Shown: positions 25,228-33,897, counted from the first letter of the stretch. The stretch is 47,611 bases of DNA from Natroniella acetigena (GCF_023227745.1 NZ_JALKBX010000016.1:1-47611); one strand, 5' to 3'. Numbers and translations are program-made. The notes: generated from the sequence alone by a model not told the origin.

Positions 25228-26271
25228 ATGGATGAGAAAAAGCTTGAAATCATTCAAGATACAATGAAAGTAAAGAGAAATGAAGCCGAAATGGCTCTTG
25301 AATTAGCTGAAGGAGATCTGGATCGAGCATTATTAATGATTGAATATGTAGATAAGAACTTTGTGATTGTTCATGGGAAATTTAATTATGGTAGCTTACA
25401 TAATAGGGTTTATGGATTACTCAGTATTATTGCTGATGGGAAACAAGGAGAATTTCTTAAATATGAATTGGTACTAAGTAATCAGCGAGAACTATTAAAT
25501 ATAAATCTGGATGTGAATAATAATGTTTTTATGAAAACCTTAGATAATCTTGCTCCAGAAAAAGTTATTAATAATCAGAGTATCAGCCTAGAACTCTTTT
25601 CTAGTTTTAATCCAACAGAAATTTTTAATCTATTGGAGTTGGTTCAAGATAAACAAAAAAAAGAGGTCAAAGAATTAATTGAAGAAAAATTAGAAGATGT
25701 TCTGGAAGAAAATATTGACTTAGAAATTTATACTAATTTAACTACTAAAGCTCAATTAAAGAATTTTTATTCAAATTTATTTCCCAAGCAAACTCCTTCT
25801 TTAGAAGGAGAAGAGGCAAGTGATGAAAAAGAAGAAAATGATGGATTGGGAATGGAAATTCGGTTGAATTGTATTCCGATCATTTCTCCAACCCAGGGAC
25901 AGAAGGCTTCTCATTTAAAGATAGGAGATGAATTGGTAGTTAGAATTACTGATACTAGAGAGGTTGGTCAGTACTTAGCTAAACTATTACAGAATTCTGA
26001 AGGAGTTACTGTTGGGAAGGTCAAAAACATTAGCTTTAATCAAGATTCCAAGCGTTATTTAATCTTAATTCAGTTTGGCCCTAGTATTTATGGACAAGTT
26101 CTAGTGGAATCTGAAATTAAATTGATAATCCTAACAGAAGAAGAACAGATTCAACAACTTACTGAAGAAGAAAATAAAGTTAATTTAAATCTAAATAAAG
26201 AAACAATAATTGTTGGTGGTTTGATTGCCTTAATAATTCTGTTAGTAATTATTATTATGATGATTTATTAA
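25228..26271 (+). CDS. UBA-like, C-terminally tail-anchored protein
   Basis: 347 residues. The first 40 (KLEIIQDTMKVKRNEAEMALELAEGDLDRALLMIE) resemble a UBA/EF-Ts-N helical bundle. The middle is a mixed alpha/beta region of unknown type with an acidic linker near residue 195. The last 22 residues are a hydrophobic tail (IIVGGLIALIILLVIIIMMIY) that would anchor the protein facing the cytoplasm. Its final 30 bases overlap the end of the convergent VanW gene. The family is not recognised with confidence (possibly DUF4899-like). Confidence 0.72.
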   Translation: MDEKKLEIIQDTMKVKRNEAEMALELAEGDLDRALLMIEYVDKNFVIVHGKFNYGSLHNRVYGLLSIIADGKQGEFLKYELVLSNQRELLNINLDVNNNVFMKTLDNLAPEKVINNQSISLELFSSFNPTEIFNLLELVQDKQKKEVKELIEEKLEDVLEENIDLEIYTNLTTKAQLKNFYSNLFPKQTPSLEGEEASDEKEENDGLGMEIRLNCIPIISPTQGQKASHLKIGDELVVRITDTREVGQYLAKLLQNSEGVTVGKVKNISFNQDSKRYLILIQFGPSIYGQVLVESEIKLIILTEEEQIQQLTEEENKVNLNLNKETIIVGGLIALIILLVIIIMMIY

Positions 26272-27186
26272 GTTTCTTAATTGAATTAAATAAATAACTA
26301 CATAGCGATCAATAAGCTCAGTTAAAATCAGTAGCTCAAAATCTTTATTATTTACAAAGCGAAAGTCTTTTTGATTAGGAGAGAAGGTGGCATCTTGTCC
26401 GTGCGGAACATAATTTACTGGTATACTATGATGATGACGCTCTACAATCTTTAATTGAGCTTGCTTGGTTGCATTATAAAGGGTTGAACTGACCTGACAA
26501 ATCCCACCCCCTAATGCTGAAGAAAACTCTCCAGAATCGATAATAGTAGCTTCTTTATATCCTTTATCAGCAGTAGGGACTCCTATCAGTTCATTAAAAG
26601 AGAATTCTTCTGTAGGTTTTAGTTGATGCTGATCGATTTCTTGTAAAGCAATCTCAATATTATTTTTACGGTTGGACTGATTATCTTCTAGATACGTCGT
26701 ATAATTGCTCAAAACCTTTCCAGTAATAATTTCATCTTCAAATTCAATTTCAAAGTATTGATCTTTTTTTAACATTTCTGTAGTAATTACAGGAGCAATC
26801 TTTTCTGTTACAAATTCAACATCTGTTCCTGCTTGAGCAGTCAATACTCTCTTTAGTGTAGCAGAGATATCTATCCTTTGACCAAATTCTTCTGAAATAA
26901 TTACCCCCTTGAAAATAAAAGCATTTTGTGCTTTGCTCTTTTCTTTTTTAGCTAACTGAGTTATAATATTATCGACTTCTTCTTTAGTTTTACCACTTAT
27001 TTTATGCCCTTGCAAAGTAACGCTAGTATTAACTTGTTGTTCTTCAGATTGACTGGGCTGCCTATTAGGTTCTTTATTAGGTTGATTAATTAGATTATTA
27101 TTTCTGGTTAAAACGGTAAATAAACCACTGATTAGAATAAGTGCAATCAAAATTGAAATATATCTTAGTTTATCTTTTAGATCCAT
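26242..27186 (-). CDS. VanW family protein
   Basis: About 314 residues. An N-terminal transmembrane segment (ISILIALILISGLFTVL) and a Pro/Gln/Asn-rich linker precede a partial peptidoglycan-binding-like region and the VanW domain with its signature SALGGGICQVSSTLYNA, then ERHHHSIPVNYVPHGQDATF. Such proteins are extracytoplasmic and found near cell-wall functions; the exact activity is unclear. Start 27186 is preferred because GGGGTG lies six bases upstream; ATG 27198 is the alternative. The gene converges on 25228-26271 with a 30-base overlap. Confidence 0.88.
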   Translation of the reverse strand: MDLKDKLRYISILIALILISGLFTVLTRNNNLINQPNKEPNRQPSQSEEQQVNTSVTLQGHKISGKTKEEVDNIITQLAKKEKSKAQNAFIFKGVIISEEFGQRIDISATLKRVLTAQAGTDVEFVTEKIAPVITTEMLKKDQYFEIEFEDEIITGKVLSNYTTYLEDNQSNRKNNIEIALQEIDQHQLKPTEEFSFNELIGVPTADKGYKEATIIDSGEFSSALGGGICQVSSTLYNATKQAQLKIVERHHHSIPVNYVPHGQDATFSPNQKDFRFVNNKDFELLILTELIDRYVVIYLIQLRNLINHHNNNY

Positions 27187-27346
27187 TCTGCACCCCATTT
27201 CTAAATTTTTTGAAGCTTTTAATTTTAGTTTATATCATCTATTTAATATTATGTATCCTAAATTTTGCTTTTAATCTAATTATTAACTACAATAAGTTAT
27301 CACATTTATTTAATTCAATCATATAATATAAATAAGGGGGATAAAG

Positions 27347-28861
27347 ATGTCACTAAATTCAGTATTAGCAAGTACTGAGCAGACTTTAAGTGATTTGATT
27401 AAAGATTTACAAATAATAAATAGCACCAACTTTAAAGAATCTAAAATCAATAATATTACAAATAATTCAAAAGGAGTTGCTCCTGGTTCTTTATTTGTTG
27501 CGATAAACGGTTTTAATACTGATGGACACAGATATATAATGGAAGCCGTCAGCCAGGGAGCAATAACTGTTATTGGAGAAAGGGAAGTCAGTATTCCTCA
27601 GCAGATTCCATATTTACAAGTTGAAGATGCTCGAAAGGCTTTAGCAGAACTTTCTGGGAAATTTTATGGCTTTCCTAGTCAAAAGTTAAACTTAATTGGT
27701 GTTACTGGAACTACTGGTAAGACAACAACTACAATGATGATCGATCATATCATCAATCAATTGAGAGAGAAGACTGGCTTAATTGGTACTTTACATACTA
27801 AAATTGGTGATAAATATTACTCCAATCCCAATCAATGTACAACACCTGAATCTACAGTCTTAAATCAGAGGTTGGCCCGAATGGAGCAAGAAGAAATCAA
27901 TTACGTAAGCATGGAAGTATCTTCTCATTCTCTAAAGTTAAATAGAGTTTGGGGTTTAGATTTTGATTTGGCCATCTTTACTAATTTATCACGTGATCAT
28001 TTGAACTTTCATCAAACACTAGAAGATTATTATACAAGTAAAGAGAAATTATTTACTGAGTTAAAAGAGGATAAAATAGCTATCTGTAATTCAGATGATG
28101 ACTATACTGAGCGAATTATTAAAAATACTTCAGCTATTAGTTACACTTATGGAATTAAAAATAGTTCTGATTTGAGTGCTGCAGATATAAAGATTAATAA
28201 GCAGGGAATTAAATTCAAATTGAAGGTTAATAATAATCTTGTAACCATGACTGGTAAATTAATCAAGCCAATCTCTTTAGAAATTAAAATGCCTATAACT
28301 GGCTATCATAACATATATAATGCGTTAGCAGCTTTTCTAGCCTGTTCATTATTAGGATTTCCAGTAGAAAAGATTAAATCTAATTTAGAAAGTTTTACTG
28401 GAGTTAGAAGAAGAATGGAGCTGATTTATGATCAGGAGTTTTCAATTATCGATGATTTTGCTCATAATCCATCCAGCCTAAACTCTAATTTTAAAACTAT
28501 CGAGAAACTTGATTATAATAATTTAGTGATTATTCATTTTTTGAAAGGAAAAAGAGGGATTAAAGCAAATCAACATAATGCTCAAATAATTACTACCTGG
28601 GCCAATAAATTAAATCTTAAAGAGATTATTACTACTCGAGCAGAAGAAGAAGTAATTCAAAAAAACAAAGTATTATCAGCAGAGGAAGATGCATTTACTA
28701 AAATTATTGCTGAAGAAGGAATTAAAATTACAACTACTGCTAATTTAGAACCTGCATTGCAGTTAGGATTGAATAAAATTGAATCTGGCGACTTATTATT
28801 ATTATTAGGTGGGCCAGGTTTAAATAACGGAAAAAAGATTTTGAATGATTTACTAATCTAA
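27347..28861 (+). CDS. MurE-like Mur ligase, divergent C-terminal domain
   Basis: 504 residues, three-domain Mur ligase. The P-loop GVTGTTGKTTT is at 118-128, followed by TTPEST, MEVSSHSLKLNRVWG and FTNLSRDHLNFHQTLEDYYTSKEKLF, all close to MurE. The C-terminal domain starts normally (GVRRRMELIYDQEFSIIDDFAHNP), but the usual GCGGDRD and the substrate-selecting DNPR motifs of MurE are missing; FLKGKRGIKANQHN and TTRAEEE stand at those places. It is therefore probably a ligase with another amino-acid or peptide substrate. AAGGGGGAT precedes ATG. It is not next to any other murein gene. Confidence 0.82.
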   Translation: MSLNSVLASTEQTLSDLIKDLQIINSTNFKESKINNITNNSKGVAPGSLFVAINGFNTDGHRYIMEAVSQGAITVIGEREVSIPQQIPYLQVEDARKALAELSGKFYGFPSQKLNLIGVTGTTGKTTTTMMIDHIINQLREKTGLIGTLHTKIGDKYYSNPNQCTTPESTVLNQRLARMEQEEINYVSMEVSSHSLKLNRVWGLDFDLAIFTNLSRDHLNFHQTLEDYYTSKEKLFTELKEDKIAICNSDDDYTERIIKNTSAISYTYGIKNSSDLSAADIKINKQGIKFKLKVNNNLVTMTGKLIKPISLEIKMPITGYHNIYNALAAFLACSLLGFPVEKIKSNLESFTGVRRRMELIYDQEFSIIDDFAHNPSSLNSNFKTIEKLDYNNLVIIHFLKGKRGIKANQHNAQIITTWANKLNLKEIITTRAEEEVIQKNKVLSAEEDAFTKIIAEEGIKITTTANLEPALQLGLNKIESGDLLLLLGGPGLNNGKKILNDLLI

Positions 28862-28875
28862 TAAAATTTAGAGTA

Positions 28876-29128
28876 TTCTCAGTTAAAAGAAAATATTGCA
28901 AATAAGAATGTTTAGTTGTATAATAGCTTATAAACATTGAGGGTTTTAGTGTTTTGATTGTATGGTTTTGAATTTCATTGTCCCACCCAGTCTAAAAAAC
29001 AGACTGGGTGTGAAACCCATAGAAACTATATCCATTGTACATAATAAATTGTACACTAAGACGGAGGGTACAGAAAAGCTTAGTTATCTACGGAGTGCCA
29101 TAGTGATAGGCTTAAATTTAGCTGAGAA
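28876..29128 (+). repeat. R1 leader repeat, copy 2 (with hairpin insertion)
   Basis: About 253 bp bounded by TTCTCAGTTAAA (28876-28887) and TTTAGCTGAGAA (29117-29128). Compared with copies 1 and 3, the outer C-G pair is replaced by T-A and one C by T opposite G, which an RNA stem would tolerate. An extra hairpin (CCCAGTCT / AGACTGGG) sits in the middle. The core ACTAAGACGG is present at about 29055. The element fills the gap before the asparaginase gene, ending 28 bases before its ATG. Confidence 0.75.
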
Positions 29129-29156
29129 TCGTAAATCTATTATGAGGAGGATAAAA

Positions 29157-30140
29157 ATGAAGAAGATCAAACTTATTACCACCGGTGGAACGATAGCAAT
29201 GGGAAAAGATGAAAAGACAGGTCAGATTGTACCTAAATTATCCGGGGTTGATCTATTACAGCAAGTACCACAATTGACGAAAATGGCTGACTTAGAATTG
29301 GTTCAATATGTCAATATGGACAGTTCCCAATTAACTGCTCCAATGTTATTAGAATTAGCTAAATTAGTTGAAAAAGCACTAGCTGAAAAAGAAGTAGATG
29401 GAGTATTAATTACTCACGGAACTGATACTCTTGAAGAAACAGCTTACTTACTAGATTTAGTCTTAGATATAAATAAACCAGTAGTAATTACCGGAGCATT
29501 AAGAAGTTTTAATCAACTCAACTCAGATGGAGCAGGTAATCTAGTCCAATCAATCCAGACAATATTAAGTCCCCAAAGTAAAGATAAAGGAGTTTTAGCA
29601 GTTATAAATGAAAAGATACATGCAGCTAGGTTTTTATCTAAGATACATACTAATAAACTAAATGCTTTCTCATCATTAAATTGTGGGCCAATCGGTATTA
29701 TAGATCATTCCGGAATTCATTATTCCTATGATTTACCTTCTCAAATTACAATTGAGGTTGACCAATTAGAGGAGCGAGTAGAGATTATCAAGCTAGCAAT
29801 CGGTAGTGATGACCGACTGATTCAAGCTGCACTTGATTATGATTGCCAAGGTTTAATCATTGAAGCTTTTGGTTTAGGGACTTTACCCGAAAAGGTTATT
29901 CCTGGACTGATTAGAGCTAAGAAAGAAGGAGTTCCAGTTGTAATTACCTCTCGTTCTTATGAAGGAAGGGTATATAATCTATACGGAGCTTCCGGTGGAA
30001 AGACTAATATTAAGGAGCTGGATCTAATCTTTGCTGGAGGGTTAACAAGTACTAAAGCTCGCTTGTTATTGATGTTGTTACTAGGAAAAAATTTGTCTCA
30101 ATCAAAAATTCGAGAATATTATCTTAAATTGAAATCATAA
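29157..30140 (+). CDS. L-asparaginase, type I-like
   Basis: 327 residues, hydrolysing asparagine to aspartate and ammonia. Both active-site motifs are clear: TTGGTIAMG near residue 7 with the nucleophilic threonine, and GVLITHGTDTLEETAYLLDL with the second Thr-Asp pair. No signal peptide, so cytoplasmic. ATG 29157 has GAGGAGG upstream; the frame stays open through the R1 repeat to 28962, but that part is the repeat and not protein. A terminator follows. Confidence 0.92.
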   Translation: MKKIKLITTGGTIAMGKDEKTGQIVPKLSGVDLLQQVPQLTKMADLELVQYVNMDSSQLTAPMLLELAKLVEKALAEKEVDGVLITHGTDTLEETAYLLDLVLDINKPVVITGALRSFNQLNSDGAGNLVQSIQTILSPQSKDKGVLAVINEKIHAARFLSKIHTNKLNAFSSLNCGPIGIIDHSGIHYSYDLPSQITIEVDQLEERVEIIKLAIGSDDRLIQAALDYDCQGLIIEAFGLGTLPEKVIPGLIRAKKEGVPVVITSRSYEGRVYNLYGASGGKTNIKELDLIFAGGLTSTKARLLLMLLLGKNLSQSKIREYYLKLKS

Positions 30141-30155
30141 TATATAGTAAGGATC

Positions 30156-30192
30156 AATAGCTACTGATTAATAAATTGGTAGCTATTTTTTA
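30156..30192 (+). terminator. Intrinsic terminator after asparaginase
   Basis: AATAGCTAC / GTAGCTATT stem with a long loop and TTTTTTATT tail. Confidence 0.75.
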
Positions 30193-30292
30193 TTGTGCAG
30201 TTAACAATGTACAATTAAAGATTAAACCCTTAAAAGCAAAGGTTTAAACTATCAATTATCAATTAAACTTAAGCTAAATATTAATTATTAGT

Positions 30293-30316
30293 TATTCAAT
30301 ATTAAATATTAAATGC
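30293..30316 (+). repeat. AT-rich intergenic repeat (TATTCAATATTAAAT family)
   Basis: TATTCAATATTAAATATT then AAATGC, just before the ribosome binding site of the spore photoproduct lyase gene; related to 1176 and 1363. Confidence 0.5.
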
Positions 30317-30333
30317 ACTTACCGGAGGGATAA

Positions 30334-31350
30334 TTGTTGAAAAAATTTGAACCCAAACGAGTTTTAATTGAACATGATGCTTTAAATTATGAATTAGGTC
30401 AAGAACTTGAGAATAAATTCAAAGCAACAAAAATACCACTCAATTATATTGAATCTCATAATCGAGTTAGAGCAGAAAAAGAAATGAACCCTATTGAGTT
30501 GTTTAACTGGAACAAAGAAACATTAGTTATAGGAGTTAAGAAGACATTAAATTTTAAATCATGTCAGCCTTCAGCTGATTATCGATTAGTAACCAGCACC
30601 AGTTGCCCAGCCAAATGTGAATACTGTTATTTAGCAAAAAATCTCGGTTCAGCTGCTTATCTTAGAATCTATGTTAATCTCAAAGAGATACTAAAGGCAG
30701 TTAAAAAGCATATTAGAAAGGGTAGAGGAGAGATTATTACTTTTGAAGCAAGTAGCTCCTCTGATCCAGTAGCCGTTGAACACTTAACCGGTTCTTTAGC
30801 AAAAATTATAGACTATTTTGCTAAACAAGATCGAGGTCGCTTGAGAGTGGTTACTAAATTTTCCAATGTTGATAATTTATTAGATATTGAACATAATAAT
30901 CATACTAGATTTAGATTTAGCCTTAATTCTAGTTATGTAATTAAAAATTTCGAACATTTAACTGCTAATTTAGATGAAAGGATTACAGCAGCAAGTAAGA
31001 TCCAACAAGCTGGTTATCCATTAGGCTTTATTTTGGCCCCGTTAATGATTTATGATGGCTGGCAAGAGGATTATCTTGACTTACTGACTCAATTAAGAAC
31101 TAGATTAGTCAATCCTGCAGCCAATAATCTGACCTTTGAATTGATTATGCATCGTTTCAGTACTAGATCAAAAAACTTGATTGAAGCTAGATTTCCCAAT
31201 ACCAGATTAAAACTGGATAAAGATAGTTATCACCATAAAGGTTTTGGCAAGTATGTTTATCCGCCTCAGCAAGCAAAAGAATTGAAAGAATATTTGATTA
31301 AAGAAATTAATGAACTCTTCCCTCAAGCGGAAGTGGAATATTTCACTTAA
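30334..31350 (+). CDS. splB: Spore photoproduct lyase (radical SAM)
   Basis: 338 residues, aligning end to end with Bacillus SplB as I recall it. Radical SAM cluster cysteines in CPAKCEYCYL (91, 95, 98). Other shared stretches: SHNRVRAEK, TLVIGVKKTLNF, TRFRFSLNSSYVIKNFEHLT, AGYPLGFILAP, FELIMHRFSTR, GKYVYP and the ending VEYFT. It repairs the spore-specific thymine dimer formed in SASP-coated DNA. The Bacillus hydrogen-donor Cys141 is Ser here (FEASSSSD), while a cysteine appears at position 77, where Bacillus has Ser. Start TTG 30334 or 30337; GGAGG is upstream. Confidence 0.93.
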   Translation: MLKKFEPKRVLIEHDALNYELGQELENKFKATKIPLNYIESHNRVRAEKEMNPIELFNWNKETLVIGVKKTLNFKSCQPSADYRLVTSTSCPAKCEYCYLAKNLGSAAYLRIYVNLKEILKAVKKHIRKGRGEIITFEASSSSDPVAVEHLTGSLAKIIDYFAKQDRGRLRVVTKFSNVDNLLDIEHNNHTRFRFSLNSSYVIKNFEHLTANLDERITAASKIQQAGYPLGFILAPLMIYDGWQEDYLDLLTQLRTRLVNPAANNLTFELIMHRFSTRSKNLIEARFPNTRLKLDKDSYHHKGFGKYVYPPQQAKELKEYLIKEINELFPQAEVEYFT

Positions 31351-31369
31351 TAAAGGAGGTAATTGGTAA

Positions 31370-31654
31370 GTGAGTACAGATTATAAAGCATTAAGAATCA
31401 TCTCTACTGCTTTTAAAGTTTTAGCGGTACTGGTCTTTTTAGGAACAAATTTAATTACATTTTTAACTATTATGCAAGAACCACCAAGGACGGGGCAACA
31501 TATAGCTTTTAATCTCTTTAATCTTCTCTTCCCGATCTTTATTGGATTATTTAAAACTTTATTTTTATATGCTCTAGGGGAATTGATTGTTTTATTTGTC
31601 GAAATGAAAGGTGATTTAGAAGAGATTAACCACTCTTTAATTAATAGGGAGTGA
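31370..31654 (+). CDS. Small two-helix membrane protein
   Basis: 94 residues, GTG start with AAAGGAGGT upstream. Two hydrophobic helices (about 12-34 and 48-76) and a short acidic tail (MKGDLEEINHSLINRE). The family is not recognised. It begins 19 bases after splB and is probably cotranscribed with it. Confidence 0.68.
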   Translation: MSTDYKALRIISTAFKVLAVLVFLGTNLITFLTIMQEPPRTGQHIAFNLFNLLFPIFIGLFKTLFLYALGELIVLFVEMKGDLEEINHSLINRE

Positions 31655-31819
31655 AATGAACTTCAGTCATAGCCATAATTGAGTTGACAGTTTACAGTGA
31701 ACAGTTAAGATCAAAACCTTAAAAATTTAAAACCACTTAGAACCCTTATAATTAAAGGGGTAGATAGGTTTTGAATTTAAGATTTAATGATTTTCCTTCG
31801 GGTTTTTTTAAACCCTTCG

Positions 31820-31857
31820 TGAAACTCATAAAAACCATATCCACCGTAAACTGTACA
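31820..31857 (+). repeat. R1-associated module
   Basis: GTGAAACTCATAAAAACC, ATATCCA and GTAAACTGTACACT match the middle of R1 copy 2 (GTGAAACCCATAGAAACT, ATATCCA, GTACACTAAG). The rest of R1 is absent. The gap 31655-31898 otherwise holds fragments of R2-like sequence and a terminator. Confidence 0.45.
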
Positions 31858-31892
31858 CTGATATAAAGTGGCAAAGTGCCACTTTATATCAG
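31858..31892 (-). terminator. Hairpin terminator of the HAD gene
   Basis: Perfect 16-bp stem, CTGATATAAAGTGGCA and its complement, with a three-base loop. It lies just behind the - strand stop at 31899; T-richness is modest. Confidence 0.65.
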
Positions 31893-31898
31893 TTAAAT

Positions 31899-32465
31899 TT
31901 ATTCGTTAAAGAAATTTTCGATCTCAGCTTCAATCTCTAGCCAATTACTGACTCGAATAACATCTCCCTTATAGTGGCGATTATGATGCATATCCATTAA
32001 TAATGCTTCAACACCTGCTTTTTTAACAGCAAGGACATTAGCCAACATATCATCAATAAAAAGCTCAATTCCTTTCTTCTGACAAGCTTCAGCCTTGTTT
32101 TCATTATGGATTAATTCGTCATAAGGGATTTGATGTCTTTCTAACCACTTTAATGTTACTTGATTATGTGCATCGATTCTAGCTGTAACTAAAATAATTG
32201 TAAATCCTTTCTCCTGTAACCGATTTAATACTTCTTTGGCATGAGAACAAGAATCAGCACTTTCATATATTTTAGAGCTATTAACCTCCATAAATTCTTC
32301 AACTTGCTCATCTGTTAAACCATAAGCATCTCCAAAATGATAAACATCCTCTTTTCTCTCTGTTAAATCAAAATGATTGCAGATGGCTTGGTGCCAAATA
32401 TTATCTTCCCCCTCACCTTCTGCAGTTAAAACTCCATCAATATCAACACCAATTATTTTTTTCAT
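31899..32465 (-). CDS. HAD-superfamily 5'(3')-nucleotidase-like protein
   Basis: 188 residues with HAD motifs: I, GVDIDGVLT (residues 5-13) with the nucleophile and acid aspartates; II, ILVTAR; III/IV, ENKAEACQKKGIELFIDDM. This resembles the 5' nucleotidase/NT5C-like group, probably dephosphorylating a nucleotide. GAGGTGATGTT precedes ATG. It follows DUF1385 on the - strand by 28 bases, likely one operon. Confidence 0.82.
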   Translation of the reverse strand: MKKIIGVDIDGVLTAEGEGEDNIWHQAICNHFDLTERKEDVYHFGDAYGLTDEQVEEFMEVNSSKIYESADSCSHAKEVLNRLQEKGFTIILVTARIDAHNQVTLKWLERHQIPYDELIHNENKAEACQKKGIELFIDDMLANVLAVKKAGVEALLMDMHHNRHYKGDVIRVSNWLEIEAEIENFFNE

Positions 32466-32493
32466 AACATCACCTCATTAAATTGATTTATAA

Positions 32494-33267
32494 TTAAGCA
32501 ACTGGTCTTTTTTGTTGTTGAGCTTCTACTCTAAGCAGAACTTCTAATGCTTTTTGAGCAGCTTTTAGATGTTTTGAATCAGGTTCAATAGTAGTAAATT
32601 TTTGAAATAGATACGGAATGAACAGAATAACTCGGGGTGCAATCAGGATAACTTCATAAGCAATACCAATTGCAACCAAACTCATTAAATATACATTAAA
32701 ACTGATCCCGACTAGATCAAATAAAGTAATAATGAATAGATAAAAGACAACTAAATTTGTGCCGCATCTACGGGCCAACCGAGAATAACCAGTCAATTCT
32801 CCTTGCGAATCCGCTTGATAATAATTAACTGCTTTATGTTCAGCTCCATGAAATTTAAAGATTTCTTTTAATAGAGTCATTCTTAATACTATTAATATCC
32901 CTCCCATTGAAAAGAGATAAGCTAACCAGTTAAATCTCACTAGAAAATTGAAGATTTGAGTACTTTGAGCTGGAAAGAACCTATATTGAATCTGAAGTCC
33001 AATTTCCAAAAAAACAAGTACTAATAAAGGCCAAAATTTTTTCGGACTATGGCTTGCCTCTTTAAAAAAAGCAATTAAAGAGAAGATAATACTAACAATT
33101 CCTCTGATAAAGGGTATTTTTTTAAAGAATAAAAATAATTTATTATTACTTATCTTATTTTTACTGATTGTATATTTCAATTTATCATCTTCATAATAAG
33201 CTTTAACAGAATAGCGTTTGCCAAATAATCTAATACCATTTCTATACGCCCTACCACCAATCTTCAT
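32494..33267 (-). CDS. DUF1385 membrane protein
   Basis: 257 residues. DUF1385/YqhQ signatures: MKIGGRAYRNGIR at the start, FHGAEHKAVNYYQ near residue 140 and RLARRCGTNLVVFYLFI. Four to five transmembrane segments. The His, Glu and Cys in the two signatures suggest a metal site, but the role is unknown. GGGGGGAAATT precedes ATG. Confidence 0.88.
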   Translation of the reverse strand: MKIGGRAYRNGIRLFGKRYSVKAYYEDDKLKYTISKNKISNNKLFLFFKKIPFIRGIVSIIFSLIAFFKEASHSPKKFWPLLVLVFLEIGLQIQYRFFPAQSTQIFNFLVRFNWLAYLFSMGGILIVLRMTLLKEIFKFHGAEHKAVNYYQADSQGELTGYSRLARRCGTNLVVFYLFIITLFDLVGISFNVYLMSLVAIGIAYEVILIAPRVILFIPYLFQKFTTIEPDSKHLKAAQKALEVLLRVEAQQQKRPVA

Positions 33268-33591
33268 AATTTCCCCCCCAACTATTTAATAGTTTATGTT
33301 CTTTTTAGTTAGATGTCAACAGATGCTTTTAATTTTTCTTATAAATTGGTATAATAAAGATGCTGTGCCAATTTAATTTAGATTGAATTCAAAACTGGGC
33401 CAACTAAAAGTAGGATTGTAAGCTAAACATACATTACATAACTATTGAGCAGATTAGAGATAATAAAAAGAGAGGTTAAGTAATTTAGAAATGGCAAACA
33501 AAAAATTAGTTTTATAATATTTTAAGGTCTTAATGAATTCAATTATTCAGTATTAATTATTAAATATCAAATGAAATTAGGGAGGGATAAA
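33268..33591. other. Divergent intergenic region
   Basis: AT-rich stretch between divergent DUF1385 and thiamine-binding protein genes. It holds a TATAAT at about 33350 and a TATTCAGTATTAATTATT repeat (33544-33575), but no open frame with a ribosome binding site and no clear -35 at proper spacing. Confidence 0.5.
33544..33575 (+). repeat. AT-rich intergenic repeat (TATTCAATATTAAAT family)
   Basis: ATTATTCAGTATTAATTATT then AAATATCAAATGAAATT, directly before the site of the thiamine-binding protein gene. Confidence 0.45.
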
Positions 33592-33897
33592 ATGGCTATT
33601 GTAGAAGTAACTGTAGTACCATTAGGTACAGCAGAACCTGGTTTGAGTAAGTATGTAGCTGGCTGCCAAGAGATTTTAGAACAAGAAGAAAAAATTGAAT
33701 ATCAACTTACACCAATGGGAACAATCATTGAAGGGGATTTAGAGCTTATATTTGCTCTAATCAAGAAGATGCATCACCATCCTTTTGAACAAGGGGCATT
33801 GAGGGTAACTACTTCGATTAAAATTGATGAACGGCGTGATAAAAAAGCTAGTATGAAGCAGAAATTAGGTTCAGTACACGATAAATTAGAGTCTTAA
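33592..33897 (+). CDS. MTH1187-type thiamine-binding protein
   Basis: 101 residues of the MTH1187/YqgV (thiamine-binding, DUF77) family: VEVTVVPLGTAEPGLSKYVA, YQLTPMGTIIEGDLELIFALIKKMHHHPFEQGALRVTTSIKIDERRDK. Members form tetramers with a ferredoxin-like fold and bind thiamine or a related molecule. ATG 33592 is chosen, with GGGAGGG upstream; the longer frame begins inside repeat sequence. It precedes the cysteine desulfurase-ThiI pair, which also touches thiazole biosynthesis in some bacteria. Confidence 0.87.
   Translation: MAIVEVTVVPLGTAEPGLSKYVAGCQEILEQEEKIEYQLTPMGTIIEGDLELIFALIKKMHHHPFEQGALRVTTSIKIDERRDKKASMKQKLGSVHDKLES

Noticed and set aside
28962-29156. 65-codon N-terminal extension of asparaginase
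   Set aside because: It is a translation of the R1 repeat; the family start MKKIKLITTGGTIA with its GAGGAGG site is at 29157.
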